Source: Pseudomonadota bacterium
Lineage (GTDB): Bacteria; Pseudomonadota; Alphaproteobacteria; Rhizobiales; Hyphomicrobiaceae
Assembly (NCBI GenBank): GCA_021813195.1
Contig: JAKALI010000352.1
Span: 1 to 5,337 of the forward strand
Reading direction: 5' to 3'
DNA: 5,337 nt
A program made the position numbers and the translations under genes. This document shows, piece by piece, positions 1 to 5,337 of the stretch (the stretch's first letter is position 1; each line of letters starts with the position of its first letter). The notes beneath the pieces are model-generated. The model saw only the letters and a program-made list of their open reading frames with translations. It was not told the DNA's origin and made no database searches.

Positions 1-22
1 TCACGAGGCCAATCAAGTATTA
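1..22 (-). other. In-frame stop and open continuation of the UPF0149 domain
   Basis: The TAA at 20-22 ends the DUF1186/UPF0149 reading frame. Reading on in the same frame gives Tyr-Leu-Ile-Gly-Leu-Val up to the window edge with no further stop. In UPF0149 proteins the segment after the 'EQA' helix start usually continues with a hydrophobic helix of this kind. TAA differs by one base from CAA (Gln) and GAA (Glu), either of which would restore the helix. The rest of the gene, if present, lies outside the window. Confidence 0.6.
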
Positions 23-1012
23 GGCTTGTTCCTTGGTGTCGAACGCCGGCGCATCCTGCTCGACGCCACCCCAGATCACGTCGAGATAGGCCGAGGGGCG
101 AACGACATCCGGTCCGGCGATGAGCGCGGTGAAAAAGCCGTCGACCATTTCCAGGCCCATGGCACTATCGGGCACCTGTGTGCTTGTCAGGAAGCCACCA
201 AGCCAATCGACTTCGTCTTCGGTGAGACCCATGCGAGGATCGCCGGCGGCCTCGCCTTCACCCTCGCCCGTCTCCTGGATTCGCTCCACCCACCGCAGCG
301 CCTCGACCGGATCGTCGATGACGCAGATGCCGCCCCGGTCAAGCTCGTGCGCGTCGCCCGGATCGGCAGCAGCCGCGGCCAGGATCCTCAGCGTCTCGGC
401 GCGGTCTGTATCGGTATGGTGTGCGCACACGCGCTTCTGCCAGACCCGCCGAAGCGCCGGCTCAAGGTCGGCGAGACCGGCGTGGCTCATGGCGTCGATC
501 CAACCGATCCAGGCGAGGTTGTCCTCGTCCGCCAATTCCTCACGCTCGAAGTCGGCGAGAGTGGCGGCGACAAGCGCGCGATCGAGGCTGCCGTCGATCG
601 CGAGGCGCGCGATGGCCTGGAAGAGCGCCCACGTTGCGTGCCAGCCGACTTGCCCGTCAGCGACGAGCGCGAGCAGTTCCGCCGGCTCGCCGGCATGGCA
701 ACTCAGGATGAGCCTCGCGAGCGTCTCGACCGCGCCGTCACCGAACGTGCGGTCGATGTCGGCGTCAGCGAGCTTCAAAATGTCGACGAGCCGCGGCCAG
801 ATCGCGGTGTCGCGCGCGGCGGCCATAACATGCAGGCCATAGAACAGGAGCTGCTCGTCCTCGGGCAGAAGCCAAACGCCGTCGACGAGCTTCGCCGCGA
901 GGGCGTCGATGCGCGGGTGCAGCTCGATGGCTTCCGCGACGCCAGCGCGCAGCGCCTCCTTCGGCACGCCGGCCGAGGTGCGAAGCTCGTGGATGATGTC
1001 GTCGAGGGTCAT
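20..1012 (-). CDS. DUF1186 protein with a C-terminal UPF0149 (YecA-like) domain, probably truncated by a nonsense codon
   Basis: A 330-residue, acidic, mostly helical protein of unknown function, probably cytoplasmic: no signal peptide or membrane segment is visible. Residues 1-240 look like DUF1186, with a helical-repeat style body and motifs such as RTFGDGAVETLARLILS near 88-104. An acidic Gly/Glu linker follows (249-259). Residues 264-330 match the start of UPF0149/YecA, with TEDEVDWLGGFL, then MVDGFFTALIAGP, then YLDVIWGG. The domain should run on for several dozen residues and is often followed by a metal-binding SEC-C tail, but a TAA stop cuts it after KEQA. Past the stop the frame reads YLIGLV to the window edge, which is what the family would have next, so I infer a point mutation or a base error. 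The ATG at 1010-1012 has a weak upstream GGGGA. The start agrees with typical DUF1186 N termini. The next gene upstream on this strand is 802 bp away, so independent transcription is likely. Domain assignment is from memory of the families; no biochemical role is known to me. Confidence 0.85.
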   Translation of the reverse strand: MTLDDIIHELRTSAGVPKEALRAGVAEAIELHPRIDALAAKLVDGVWLLPEDEQLLFYGLHVMAAARDTAIWPRLVDILKLADADIDRTFGDGAVETLARLILSCHAGEPAELLALVADGQVGWHATWALFQAIARLAIDGSLDRALVAATLADFEREELADEDNLAWIGWIDAMSHAGLADLEPALRRVWQKRVCAHHTDTDRAETLRILAAAAADPGDAHELDRGGICVIDDPVEALRWVERIQETGEGEGEAAGDPRMGLTEDEVDWLGGFLTSTQVPDSAMGLEMVDGFFTALIAGPDVVRPSAYLDVIWGGVEQDAPAFDTKEQA

Positions 1013-1593
1013 TCAGTTCCCCGAGTCGTGCGATTTGGGAGCGGCTGCTTGATAAGGAGTCCGACACTCGGCATAGCTTGCCTTCCCGGGAATCCTTGGG
1101 ACACGTTACGGCACGACTTTGCACACGACTAACCTCATGGCGGACACGCGGCTGTCATTGGCTTGGAGCGAACAGCGGTTGCGGCTCGCAGCCGGCCGGC
1201 CCTGATCGCCTCGCACGCCCCATGTTCGACACCTAAACCCGGAATGGGTGATCCGGCGTTGGCCCACACGCTCCCGCTTCGGCCGCACGTAGCCGCGAGA
1301 GACGGTTTTTCCCTGCGCTGAATGGCGCGATCGTGTCCCAGCCGGCCGGTGATCACATCGCCCAAGTCGTACGACAATTTGGCCGCAAAGAGACACGGGC
1401 CCGAAACGGCGCCCGGCAGCCGCACCGAAACCGTCTCGGTCGACCACTCATCGGTTTTGCGACCACGTAACCCGCGGACACTGCGGGCGAAGTTCGAATC
1501 CCGCCTCGAAACACGCTTTTATTAGCGACATCAATTAGTTAGGTGGCGGTGGAGGCAGTCGTGAGCGAACGGGTCTCGGGTCGGGAATTGCGC
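1013..1593. other. Gene-poor intergenic stretch
   Basis: No convincing gene lies here. Minus-strand open frames of 96 and 113 codons (1135-1425 and 1106-1447) and a plus-strand frame of 67 codons (1322-1525) overlap in different frames and resemble no family I know. They have the Arg/Ser/Pro-rich composition typical of chance frames in GC-rich DNA. I see no convincing sigma70 promoter for the DUF1186 gene and no clear terminator. The only structured parts are at the right end: a 5-bp stem with a 7-nt loop (CCCGC at 1471-1475 with GCGGG at 1483-1487) and the tRNA-like motif next to it. The stretch may contain decayed genes or old insertion remnants, but I cannot identify any. Confidence 0.6.
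1483..1505 (+). other. tRNA 3'-end-like motif (T-arm consensus), possible attachment-site remnant
   Basis: The string GTTCGAATCCCGCC (1492-1505) is a very typical T-loop plus 3' T-stem of a bacterial tRNA. The matching 5' stem GCGGG is present at 1483-1487, but five extra bases (CGAAG) separate it from the TTCGAAT loop, so a normal 5-bp/7-nt T-arm does not form. No D arm, anticodon arm with U33, or pairing acceptor strand can be found upstream. This is therefore not an intact tRNA gene. It could be a tRNA fragment left at the edge of an integrated or deleted element, or chance. Confidence 0.25.
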
Positions 1594-1635
1594 CGGAACA
1601 GGGTATTTCCTTGTTCTCTGGGGGTGTTTCGAGGC
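1503..1635. repeat. Perfect 12-bp inverted repeat pair (1503-1514 and 1624-1635)
   Basis: GCCTCGAAACAC at 1503-1514 is the exact reverse complement of GTGTTTCGAGGC at 1624-1635, with 109 bp between the arms. The left arm begins inside the tRNA-like motif and the right arm lies in a degenerate copy of the 21-bp repeat. The enclosed DNA holds one good CAGGG repeat unit and no open frame. It could be the ends of a very small non-autonomous element or recombinase binding sites. Target-site duplications flanking the arms are not evident. Confidence 0.45.
1594..1635 (+). repeat. Two in-phase 21-bp CAGGG repeat units (outlying pair)
   Basis: Unit 1594-1614 begins CGGAACAGGGTATTT. Those 15 bases recur exactly at 1693-1707. 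The following 21 bases (1615-1635) are a degenerate second copy that keeps GGG, T and TTT at the same offsets. The pair is 99 bp from the main array, not a multiple of 21, so it is a separate cluster. Confidence 0.55.
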
Positions 1636-1692
1636 TATGGTCGCCGAATTGCTACATGATTTCCGCTGCTTAGCGCTGGAATTCCCTGCGAA

Positions 1693-1776
1693 CGGAACAG
1701 GGTATTTTGCGGGCGTAGCAGGGAAATTTTTCTTCGGAACAGGGAACTACTGCGGACCATCAGGGAACTCTCCGCG
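1693..1776 (+). repeat. Four-unit degenerate tandem repeat with exact 21-bp period (CAGGG core)
   Basis: Units are 1693-1713, 1714-1734, 1735-1755 and 1756-1776. The CAGGG core starts at 1698, 1719, 1740 and 1761, exactly 21 bp apart, and is followed by TATT, AAAT, AACT and AACT. The two best units share the longer start CGGAACAGGG. An inverted half copy (GGAATTCCCTG, 1678-1688) precedes the array. Spacing of two helical turns puts all cores on one face of the DNA, as in iterons or cooperative protein-binding arrays. The array ends 38 bp past the TPR-CHAT stop codon on the transcript's downstream side. I remember CAGGGAA-type repeats between genes in Bradyrhizobium-like genomes, without being able to check; their function is unknown to me. 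Confidence 0.7.
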
Positions 1777-1814
1777 TAAAGCCACTCGATGGCGGCGGTC
1801 TCCTCGGGCTTGAG

Positions 1815-4520
1815 CTACTGCGCGCCCCGCGCCTCGCCGACAACAACGAATGGTGCCCAGCGCCGAGGGTGGCGATCGTCTTCTGTTCGAGCTTCCGACA
1901 ACATCCTGATCTGCGCCTGTTGGAATGCTTCGAGGCTTCCTACACCCGCCGCGCTCGCTTTGACCTTGAAAACGTCGGCCATCAAAGTCGCAGTCGCGTC
2001 GTCGCTGACGTCCCAATGCGACACCACGAGTGATCGTGCTCCAGCATAGAAGAAGGCCTGCGCCAATCCTGAAAGGGCTTCGGCTCCGGGGCCTTGGCTG
2101 GAGGCCGTGTTGCACGCAGAAAGGACAACCCATTCCGCATCCAGCTTGAGCCCAGCAATCTCGCTGGCCTGCAAGAGGCCGTCATCGTCCGCCGTCGCGA
2201 TTTCCGGTACCGTCAAAGCCAGCGCTGGCTCCGCCTTTTGGCGGTCGAGGCTCTTGAGGTCGCCAGCCATCAAACCGTGCGTCGCGAAGTATACTATGCG
2301 ATATCGGTCAAGTAAGCTTCTCTTGACCGCTGCTTCGGTAGCTTGCACCCCCATCAGAACCTGGACTGGTCCGTCCATGGTTTTGGAGATGGCGTCCACC
2401 TCGCGTCGTGTGCCCGGCAATTGTTGCAAGCGACGAAGCTCGTCCAGATCGACTTGTTTGCCCTTGTATAGGCGGGTCAACAACGGCCGCTTCGGAGACG
2501 CGCCTCTAGCGCGCCGTTCGGAGCTATTCACCGCCGCCTTGTCGAATATTGGATCGGCGAATGCGATCATCGACGAGCGCGGAGCTTGCACAGCGCCTGT
2601 CTGGCGCAACGCGGCAAGAGAGGCGACGGACGGCAGAATGCCGATGGCATGACGGGAAACCAGCCATTCCGTGTCCTCGAGACTGTCTTTCACTGGTCTC
2701 GGTATTAGCAACTGGAGGGGCAGGCTCGTAAGCGCGCCGTTGGCCACGATGAGCATTCGCCGCTCCAGCGCCCCCGTAGCCTCGAATTGTGCGAACAGCC
2801 TCCGGTAAAGGTCGTGCGCTGCATGCATGTCAAACGGCAGATCCCGCTCGAACGTCAGCGACTGGCGGATTCTTGTGACAGCATCGGTCAGTTGGCCATC
2901 AGTGACGTCGAGCGCAACCCACTCTGATCGCGTCTTGCTGATCGCCCATCCGAAGCTGACGGTATCGAAATCGTAGACGATAAGCGTCTCATCGGGCTCC
3001 AGGAGACTGCGAACGTCTTGCAGCGTCAGCGTCTGGGATTGGTTCAACGCCGCGTAGCGAGGGAACCTGGCGACCAACTCCTGATTTCGCCGCTGACGCT
3101 CGGCGTTGACGGTTTCGAGCTGCTGGCGTGTTCGACGTTCAGCCGCCAAATCGCGGCGACTAGGTTCTACCGACGCCGCCTCTACCAATGCCCGCACCAG
3201 CTTTTCGCTCTCAACGGCGAGGTCCTGCTCGGCTCGAATCAAAGCGGCAAGAGCATCGGTCCCAGCGGCAAATCGGGCCGCTAGGCTCGAGATCGCGGCG
3301 GCTGCCGCAGACTTGCGTCCCTGCTGAACGGCCTGAAACGACGCCTCGACAGCGAAGTCCCTCCTCAAGAGTCCGGCCGTCCCCGCGGCTTGCAGTACCC
3401 GAAGATGCACGAGCTTGTTGCGGTCGCGTCCCCCCGCCGGTCTCTGGATCAGCTCCATAGCTTCGGCAATCTTGCCTTGGGCGCGAAGACTATCGGCGAG
3501 GCTATCGATGTAGTAACCGGCCAAGTGGTTGCCCTGCCCGTAATGCGCTTCGTTTTCCCGCAACGCCCGCCTCAGAAATGGCTCCGCGTCGGCTGCCCGG
3601 CCCATCCTCAGGAGGAAATTTCCGACTGTCGATAGGGCCGAAAACGTGGCCGGATTGCCGGCGCCCAGCTCGCGCTCGGCAGTCGCCAGCGCTCGGCGGT
3701 AGCCGGCTTCGGCGGCCTCAACATTCCCGAGCTTTTCGTCGGCTTCCGCAATATTCTTCATTGTGCCGATCATGTCGTCAAGCGCACCATAGCGGATTGG
3801 ATATGATCGGCTCCGCAGTTCGCTGCTACCGAGGTCCAGCCGCAATACGCTATCCAAGATCTGTCGCGCATCGTTCCATCGCCCCTGCAGCTTCGCTACT
3901 GAAGCCAGGCCCTGCAGCGCGGAGGCCATGACAGGTCCGGACGACTGCCCGGTAATGGTTGCGATGTTGCGTGCACGCTCGTAGACCGCTCGCGCTTCCT
4001 CAAGTCGCTCCATCGTCAGATAAACCACACCGAGGCCGATCAGAAAACTGGCCGCGTCGAAACTGTTCACTCCCTTGCTTCGCTCCGCGCTTTCCAGGGC
4101 GCGTCTCAGAGTGCTTTCGCCGTCTCCAAGGCGGCCGCGGTCCATCTGGATGGCCGCGATGTTGCGCAATGTAGTACGGACATTGCTGTGGTCCGGTCCG
4201 AAGACCTGCGTGATGACCGCGAGCGAGCGATCGAATGTCGCCTCCGCTTCGTCGAGACGCAGAAGCTCCTTGTACATCAGGGCCAAGGTGTTCAAAGACT
4301 TCGCCAAGCCTTCGCTCGGAGCCCCGCCGGCCCCGGCGAAAGCGCCGGCCGCCGCTTCTGCGATCGGTAACGCCTCTGCATAGCGCCCGGCGCGGACAAG
4401 CTGATCGACCTGCCTCGACATCGCACGGGCTTGTTCCAGAGACTGCGAACCTGCAACGTATGGCAAGACGGGCAGCGCCAGACAGAAAATGGATAGCGCG
4501 AGAACATACCTTCGAAACAT
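1815..4520 (-). CDS. Exported TPR-CHAT protein (CHAT-family cysteine protease)
   Basis: A complete 901-residue protein. Residues 1-25 look like a Sec signal peptide: FRR, then a hydrophobic stretch rich in Leu/Ala, ending near VAGS; there is no lipobox around Cys13. Residues about 28-360 are TPR repeats, with A/L/Y helix pairs such as LNTLALMYKELLRLDEAEAT and further repeats near 155-185, 200-225, 255-285 and 295-320. Residues about 425-485 form a charged, probably coiled helix. A CHAT domain (caspase-like fold, clan CD) fills about 488-897, starting at RFPRYAALN and ending RWAPFVVVGEA. The catalytic dyad is visible as His748 in YFATHGLM and Cys803 in VVLSACNT, so it should be an active protease. 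Targets are unknown; the TPRs would bind partners or sense a signal, and the signal peptide implies action in the periplasm. The ATG at 4518-4520 is chosen because it gives the signal peptide and follows AGGAG. A GTG at 4635-4637 would add 39 unlikely residues. It lies downstream of another CHAT gene on the same strand. Confidence 0.93.
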   Translation of the reverse strand: MFRRYVLALSIFCLALPVLPYVAGSQSLEQARAMSRQVDQLVRAGRYAEALPIAEAAAGAFAGAGGAPSEGLAKSLNTLALMYKELLRLDEAEATFDRSLAVITQVFGPDHSNVRTTLRNIAAIQMDRGRLGDGESTLRRALESAERSKGVNSFDAASFLIGLGVVYLTMERLEEARAVYERARNIATITGQSSGPVMASALQGLASVAKLQGRWNDARQILDSVLRLDLGSSELRSRSYPIRYGALDDMIGTMKNIAEADEKLGNVEAAEAGYRRALATAERELGAGNPATFSALSTVGNFLLRMGRAADAEPFLRRALRENEAHYGQGNHLAGYYIDSLADSLRAQGKIAEAMELIQRPAGGRDRNKLVHLRVLQAAGTAGLLRRDFAVEASFQAVQQGRKSAAAAAISSLAARFAAGTDALAALIRAEQDLAVESEKLVRALVEAASVEPSRRDLAAERRTRQQLETVNAERQRRNQELVARFPRYAALNQSQTLTLQDVRSLLEPDETLIVYDFDTVSFGWAISKTRSEWVALDVTDGQLTDAVTRIRQSLTFERDLPFDMHAAHDLYRRLFAQFEATGALERRMLIVANGALTSLPLQLLIPRPVKDSLEDTEWLVSRHAIGILPSVASLAALRQTGAVQAPRSSMIAFADPIFDKAAVNSSERRARGASPKRPLLTRLYKGKQVDLDELRRLQQLPGTRREVDAISKTMDGPVQVLMGVQATEAAVKRSLLDRYRIVYFATHGLMAGDLKSLDRQKAEPALALTVPEIATADDDGLLQASEIAGLKLDAEWVVLSACNTASSQGPGAEALSGLAQAFFYAGARSLVVSHWDVSDDATATLMADVFKVKASAAGVGSLEAFQQAQIRMLSEARTEDDRHPRRWAPFVVVGEARGAQ

Positions 4521-4524
4521 GGTG

Positions 4525-4529
4525 CTCCT
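4525..4529 (-). promoter_or_regulatory. Shine-Dalgarno sequence of the TPR-CHAT gene
   Basis: On the minus strand, GAGAGGAGCACC directly precedes the ATG at 4520. The AGGAG core ends four bases before the start codon, with the overlapping GAGAGG giving a looser alternative. It supports the 901-residue start over the upstream GTG. Confidence 0.7.
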
Positions 4530-4575
4530 CTCGACCTGAGCCACTATCCGTCGATCTGGCTTCTTGCACTCGTAC

Positions 4576-4698
4576 TCAAAACAACGGCACCTCGCCGACC
4601 ATCTGGTTCCTGGCGATCCACGGCGTCTGGCGGCCACCGGTTACCTGCAAGACCTCGCGCTTCAGTTCCGAGTCTGCCAGCACCGTCAACGTCATCAC
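4576..4698 (-). pseudogene. Remnant resembling the C terminus of a caspase-like (peptidase C14) protein
   Basis: Directly after the TAG of the upstream CHAT gene, in the same frame, 40 sense codons run to a TGA at 4576-4578. From the ATG at 4693-4695 they would make 39 residues. The stretch ELKREVLQVTGGRQTPW followed by VGEVPLF at the very end resembles the tail of bacterial caspase-family proteins, where a helix of 'VR.DVL..T.GRQTPW' type is followed by a short final strand. Nothing of the catalytic His/Cys part is present. I infer a deletion that fused the end of the CHAT gene region to the last part of a neighbouring C14 gene. It could instead be a genuine small coupled gene (GTG and ATG follow the TAG immediately), or a C-terminal extension cut off by the TAG. 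The family match is from memory and moderate. Confidence 0.4.
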
Positions 4699-5337
4699 CT
4701 ACAGCCCCGTATAGATGAACCCCGCCCAGAAGTACGGATGCGCGTAGGGGCGCGCGAGAGCTTCCGCACCGTCGCTCTTAGATCCCTTGGCGAAGGACGT
4801 GATCCACTCGATGATGTTCGAGTTGCGTGACCGCTGCATGCCCGTCTCGCTTAGCGCGTCCTCGATCTCGGCCAAGTGCCGCGCCTCCAGCCGGCCCTGG
4901 GCGGCGGCGACCTTTGCATATGCCTTCAAGTCTGCGTTGGTCGCCTCGCGCAGCCAAAGCTGCGCCTTCCACAGCGCGGTCGGCGGGGGCAGTTTGGCTC
5001 CGATGTGCAATTCATAGAACTTGGCCATCAGCAGTGCGGTGGCTTTGTCCGAAACGGGCCACAGCGTTCCGAGAACGCCGGCCGCCCCGAGCGCGGTGAA
5101 GGTTCCCGGCAGTCCGACGAATTCATCGGGATTACGGTCGATATCATAAAGGCCGGTCTCGCAGGCTGACAGCACGACAAGACGGGGACGGCCAAGGCCT
5201 TCCGTCTCCAGCAAGCGGCCCACGCTGAGCCGTTCCCCACCGTGCATGACGAGGGCCGACTGGCGGGCATCGTTCCACGAAAAGGTGCCGTGAGACGCAA
5301 AGTGCCAGTGCGTCTTACCCTTGAGCGCCGCGAGTAC
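4699..5337 (-). CDS. CHAT-domain cysteine protease, C-terminal part (5' end beyond window)
   Basis: 212 residues are visible; the frame is open through the window edge at 5337, so the N terminus is missing. The visible part is the catalytic half of a CHAT domain. The His motif HFASHGTF has its His codon at 5290-5292, and the Cys motif VVLSACETG has its Cys codon at 5161-5163, 43 residues apart. Then come GLPGTFTALGAAGVLGTLWP, a DKATALLMAKFY helix, and the typical end HPYFWAGFIYTG. Both catalytic residues are present, so this part looks intact. Family members are caspase-like proteases, often with N-terminal TPRs, but what precedes this domain is unseen. An extended, charged helical segment (about 100 residues) lies between the DKATALL helix and the final HPYFW strand. 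The motifs differ from the neighbouring TPR-CHAT protein (SACET versus SACNT), so the two are diverged paralogues, not a recent duplication. The same-strand layout suggests co-transcription with the downstream gene. Confidence 0.92.
   Translation of the reverse strand, partial: VLAALKGKTHWHFASHGTFSWNDARQSALVMHGGERLSVGRLLETEGLGRPRLVVLSACETGLYDIDRNPDEFVGLPGTFTALGAAGVLGTLWPVSDKATALLMAKFYELHIGAKLPPPTALWKAQLWLREATNADLKAYAKVAAAQGRLEARHLAEIEDALSETGMQRSRNSNIIEWITSFAKGSKSDGAEALARPYAHPYFWAGFIYTGL

Noticed and set aside
26..1132. A 368-codon plus-strand open frame covering the DUF1186 gene
   Set aside because: It is the antisense shadow of a recognisable DUF1186/UPF0149 gene in GC-rich DNA; its translation is Arg/Asp-rich with no familiar domain.
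1280..1310. An intrinsic terminator on the plus strand (short hairpin before a T run at 1306-1310)
   Set aside because: The stem is only four base pairs, it is ten bases away from the T run, and no plus-strand gene precedes it.
1106..1447. Minus-strand frames of 113 and 96 codons in the intergenic gap
   Set aside because: They overlap each other in different frames, show no recognised motif and have composition typical of chance frames; no ribosome binding site stands out.
1436..1515. A complete tRNA gene ending at the T-arm motif
   Set aside because: The T-stem is broken by five extra bases, the 7-nt loop at 1476-1482 lacks U at the place expected for an anticodon loop, and no acceptor strand pairs with CTCGAAA.
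1693..1776. A CRISPR array
   Set aside because: The period is only 21 bp and the units are degenerate over their whole length; there are no conserved repeats separated by unique spacers and no cas genes.
4000..4569. A 189-codon minus-strand frame overlapping the start of the TPR-CHAT gene
   Set aside because: It is a frame-shifted shadow of the TPR region; the signal peptide and TPR pattern lie in the other frame.
4521..4637. A start 39 codons upstream (GTG at 4635-4637) for the TPR-CHAT gene
   Set aside because: It would bury the signal peptide behind an Arg/Cys-rich stretch, overlap the caspase-like tail in another frame, and ignore the good Shine-Dalgarno before the ATG at 4518-4520.

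Overview
The window looks like chromosomal DNA from a GC-rich alphaproteobacterium. Order Hyphomicrobiales (Rhizobiales, Bradyrhizobium-like) is my best guess, at modest confidence. The evidence is high GC with GC-rich third codon positions, a DUF1186/UPF0149 gene, a TPR-CHAT protein with a Sec signal, and CAGGGAA-type intergenic repeats that I remember from such genomes but cannot check here. All recognisable genes are on the minus strand, so transcription runs from position 5337 towards 1.

Right part (4521-5337): the C-terminal 212 residues of a CHAT-family cysteine protease, with both catalytic motifs visible and the N terminus outside the window. After its stop, the same frame stays open for 41 codons. 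It encodes what looks like the tail of a caspase-like (peptidase C14) protein, probably a deletion remnant. Centre (1815-4520): a complete 901-residue protein with a signal peptide, TPR repeats and a C-terminal CHAT protease domain with a His748/Cys803 dyad, preceded by a good ribosome binding site. The two CHAT genes are 178 bp apart on one strand and may form one transcription unit.

Left-centre (1013-1814): about 800 bp with no convincing gene. It holds a tRNA-3'-end-like motif, a perfect 12-bp inverted repeat pair, and a degenerate array with an exact 21-bp period (four units at 1693-1776, two more in phase at 1594-1635). Left part (20-1012): a DUF1186 protein with a C-terminal UPF0149/YecA domain. 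The reading frame stops in the middle of that domain, yet beyond the TAA it continues with residues that fit the family. This suggests a nonsense mutation or a sequence error.

Together the two CHAT genes and the caspase-like tail suggest a locus of clan-CD-type proteases that has lost a middle gene. No partner such as a gasdermin, effector RNA or CRISPR component is visible, so any link to defence or cell death is speculation. The DUF1186 gene is separated by the repeat-bearing gap and is probably functionally unrelated.
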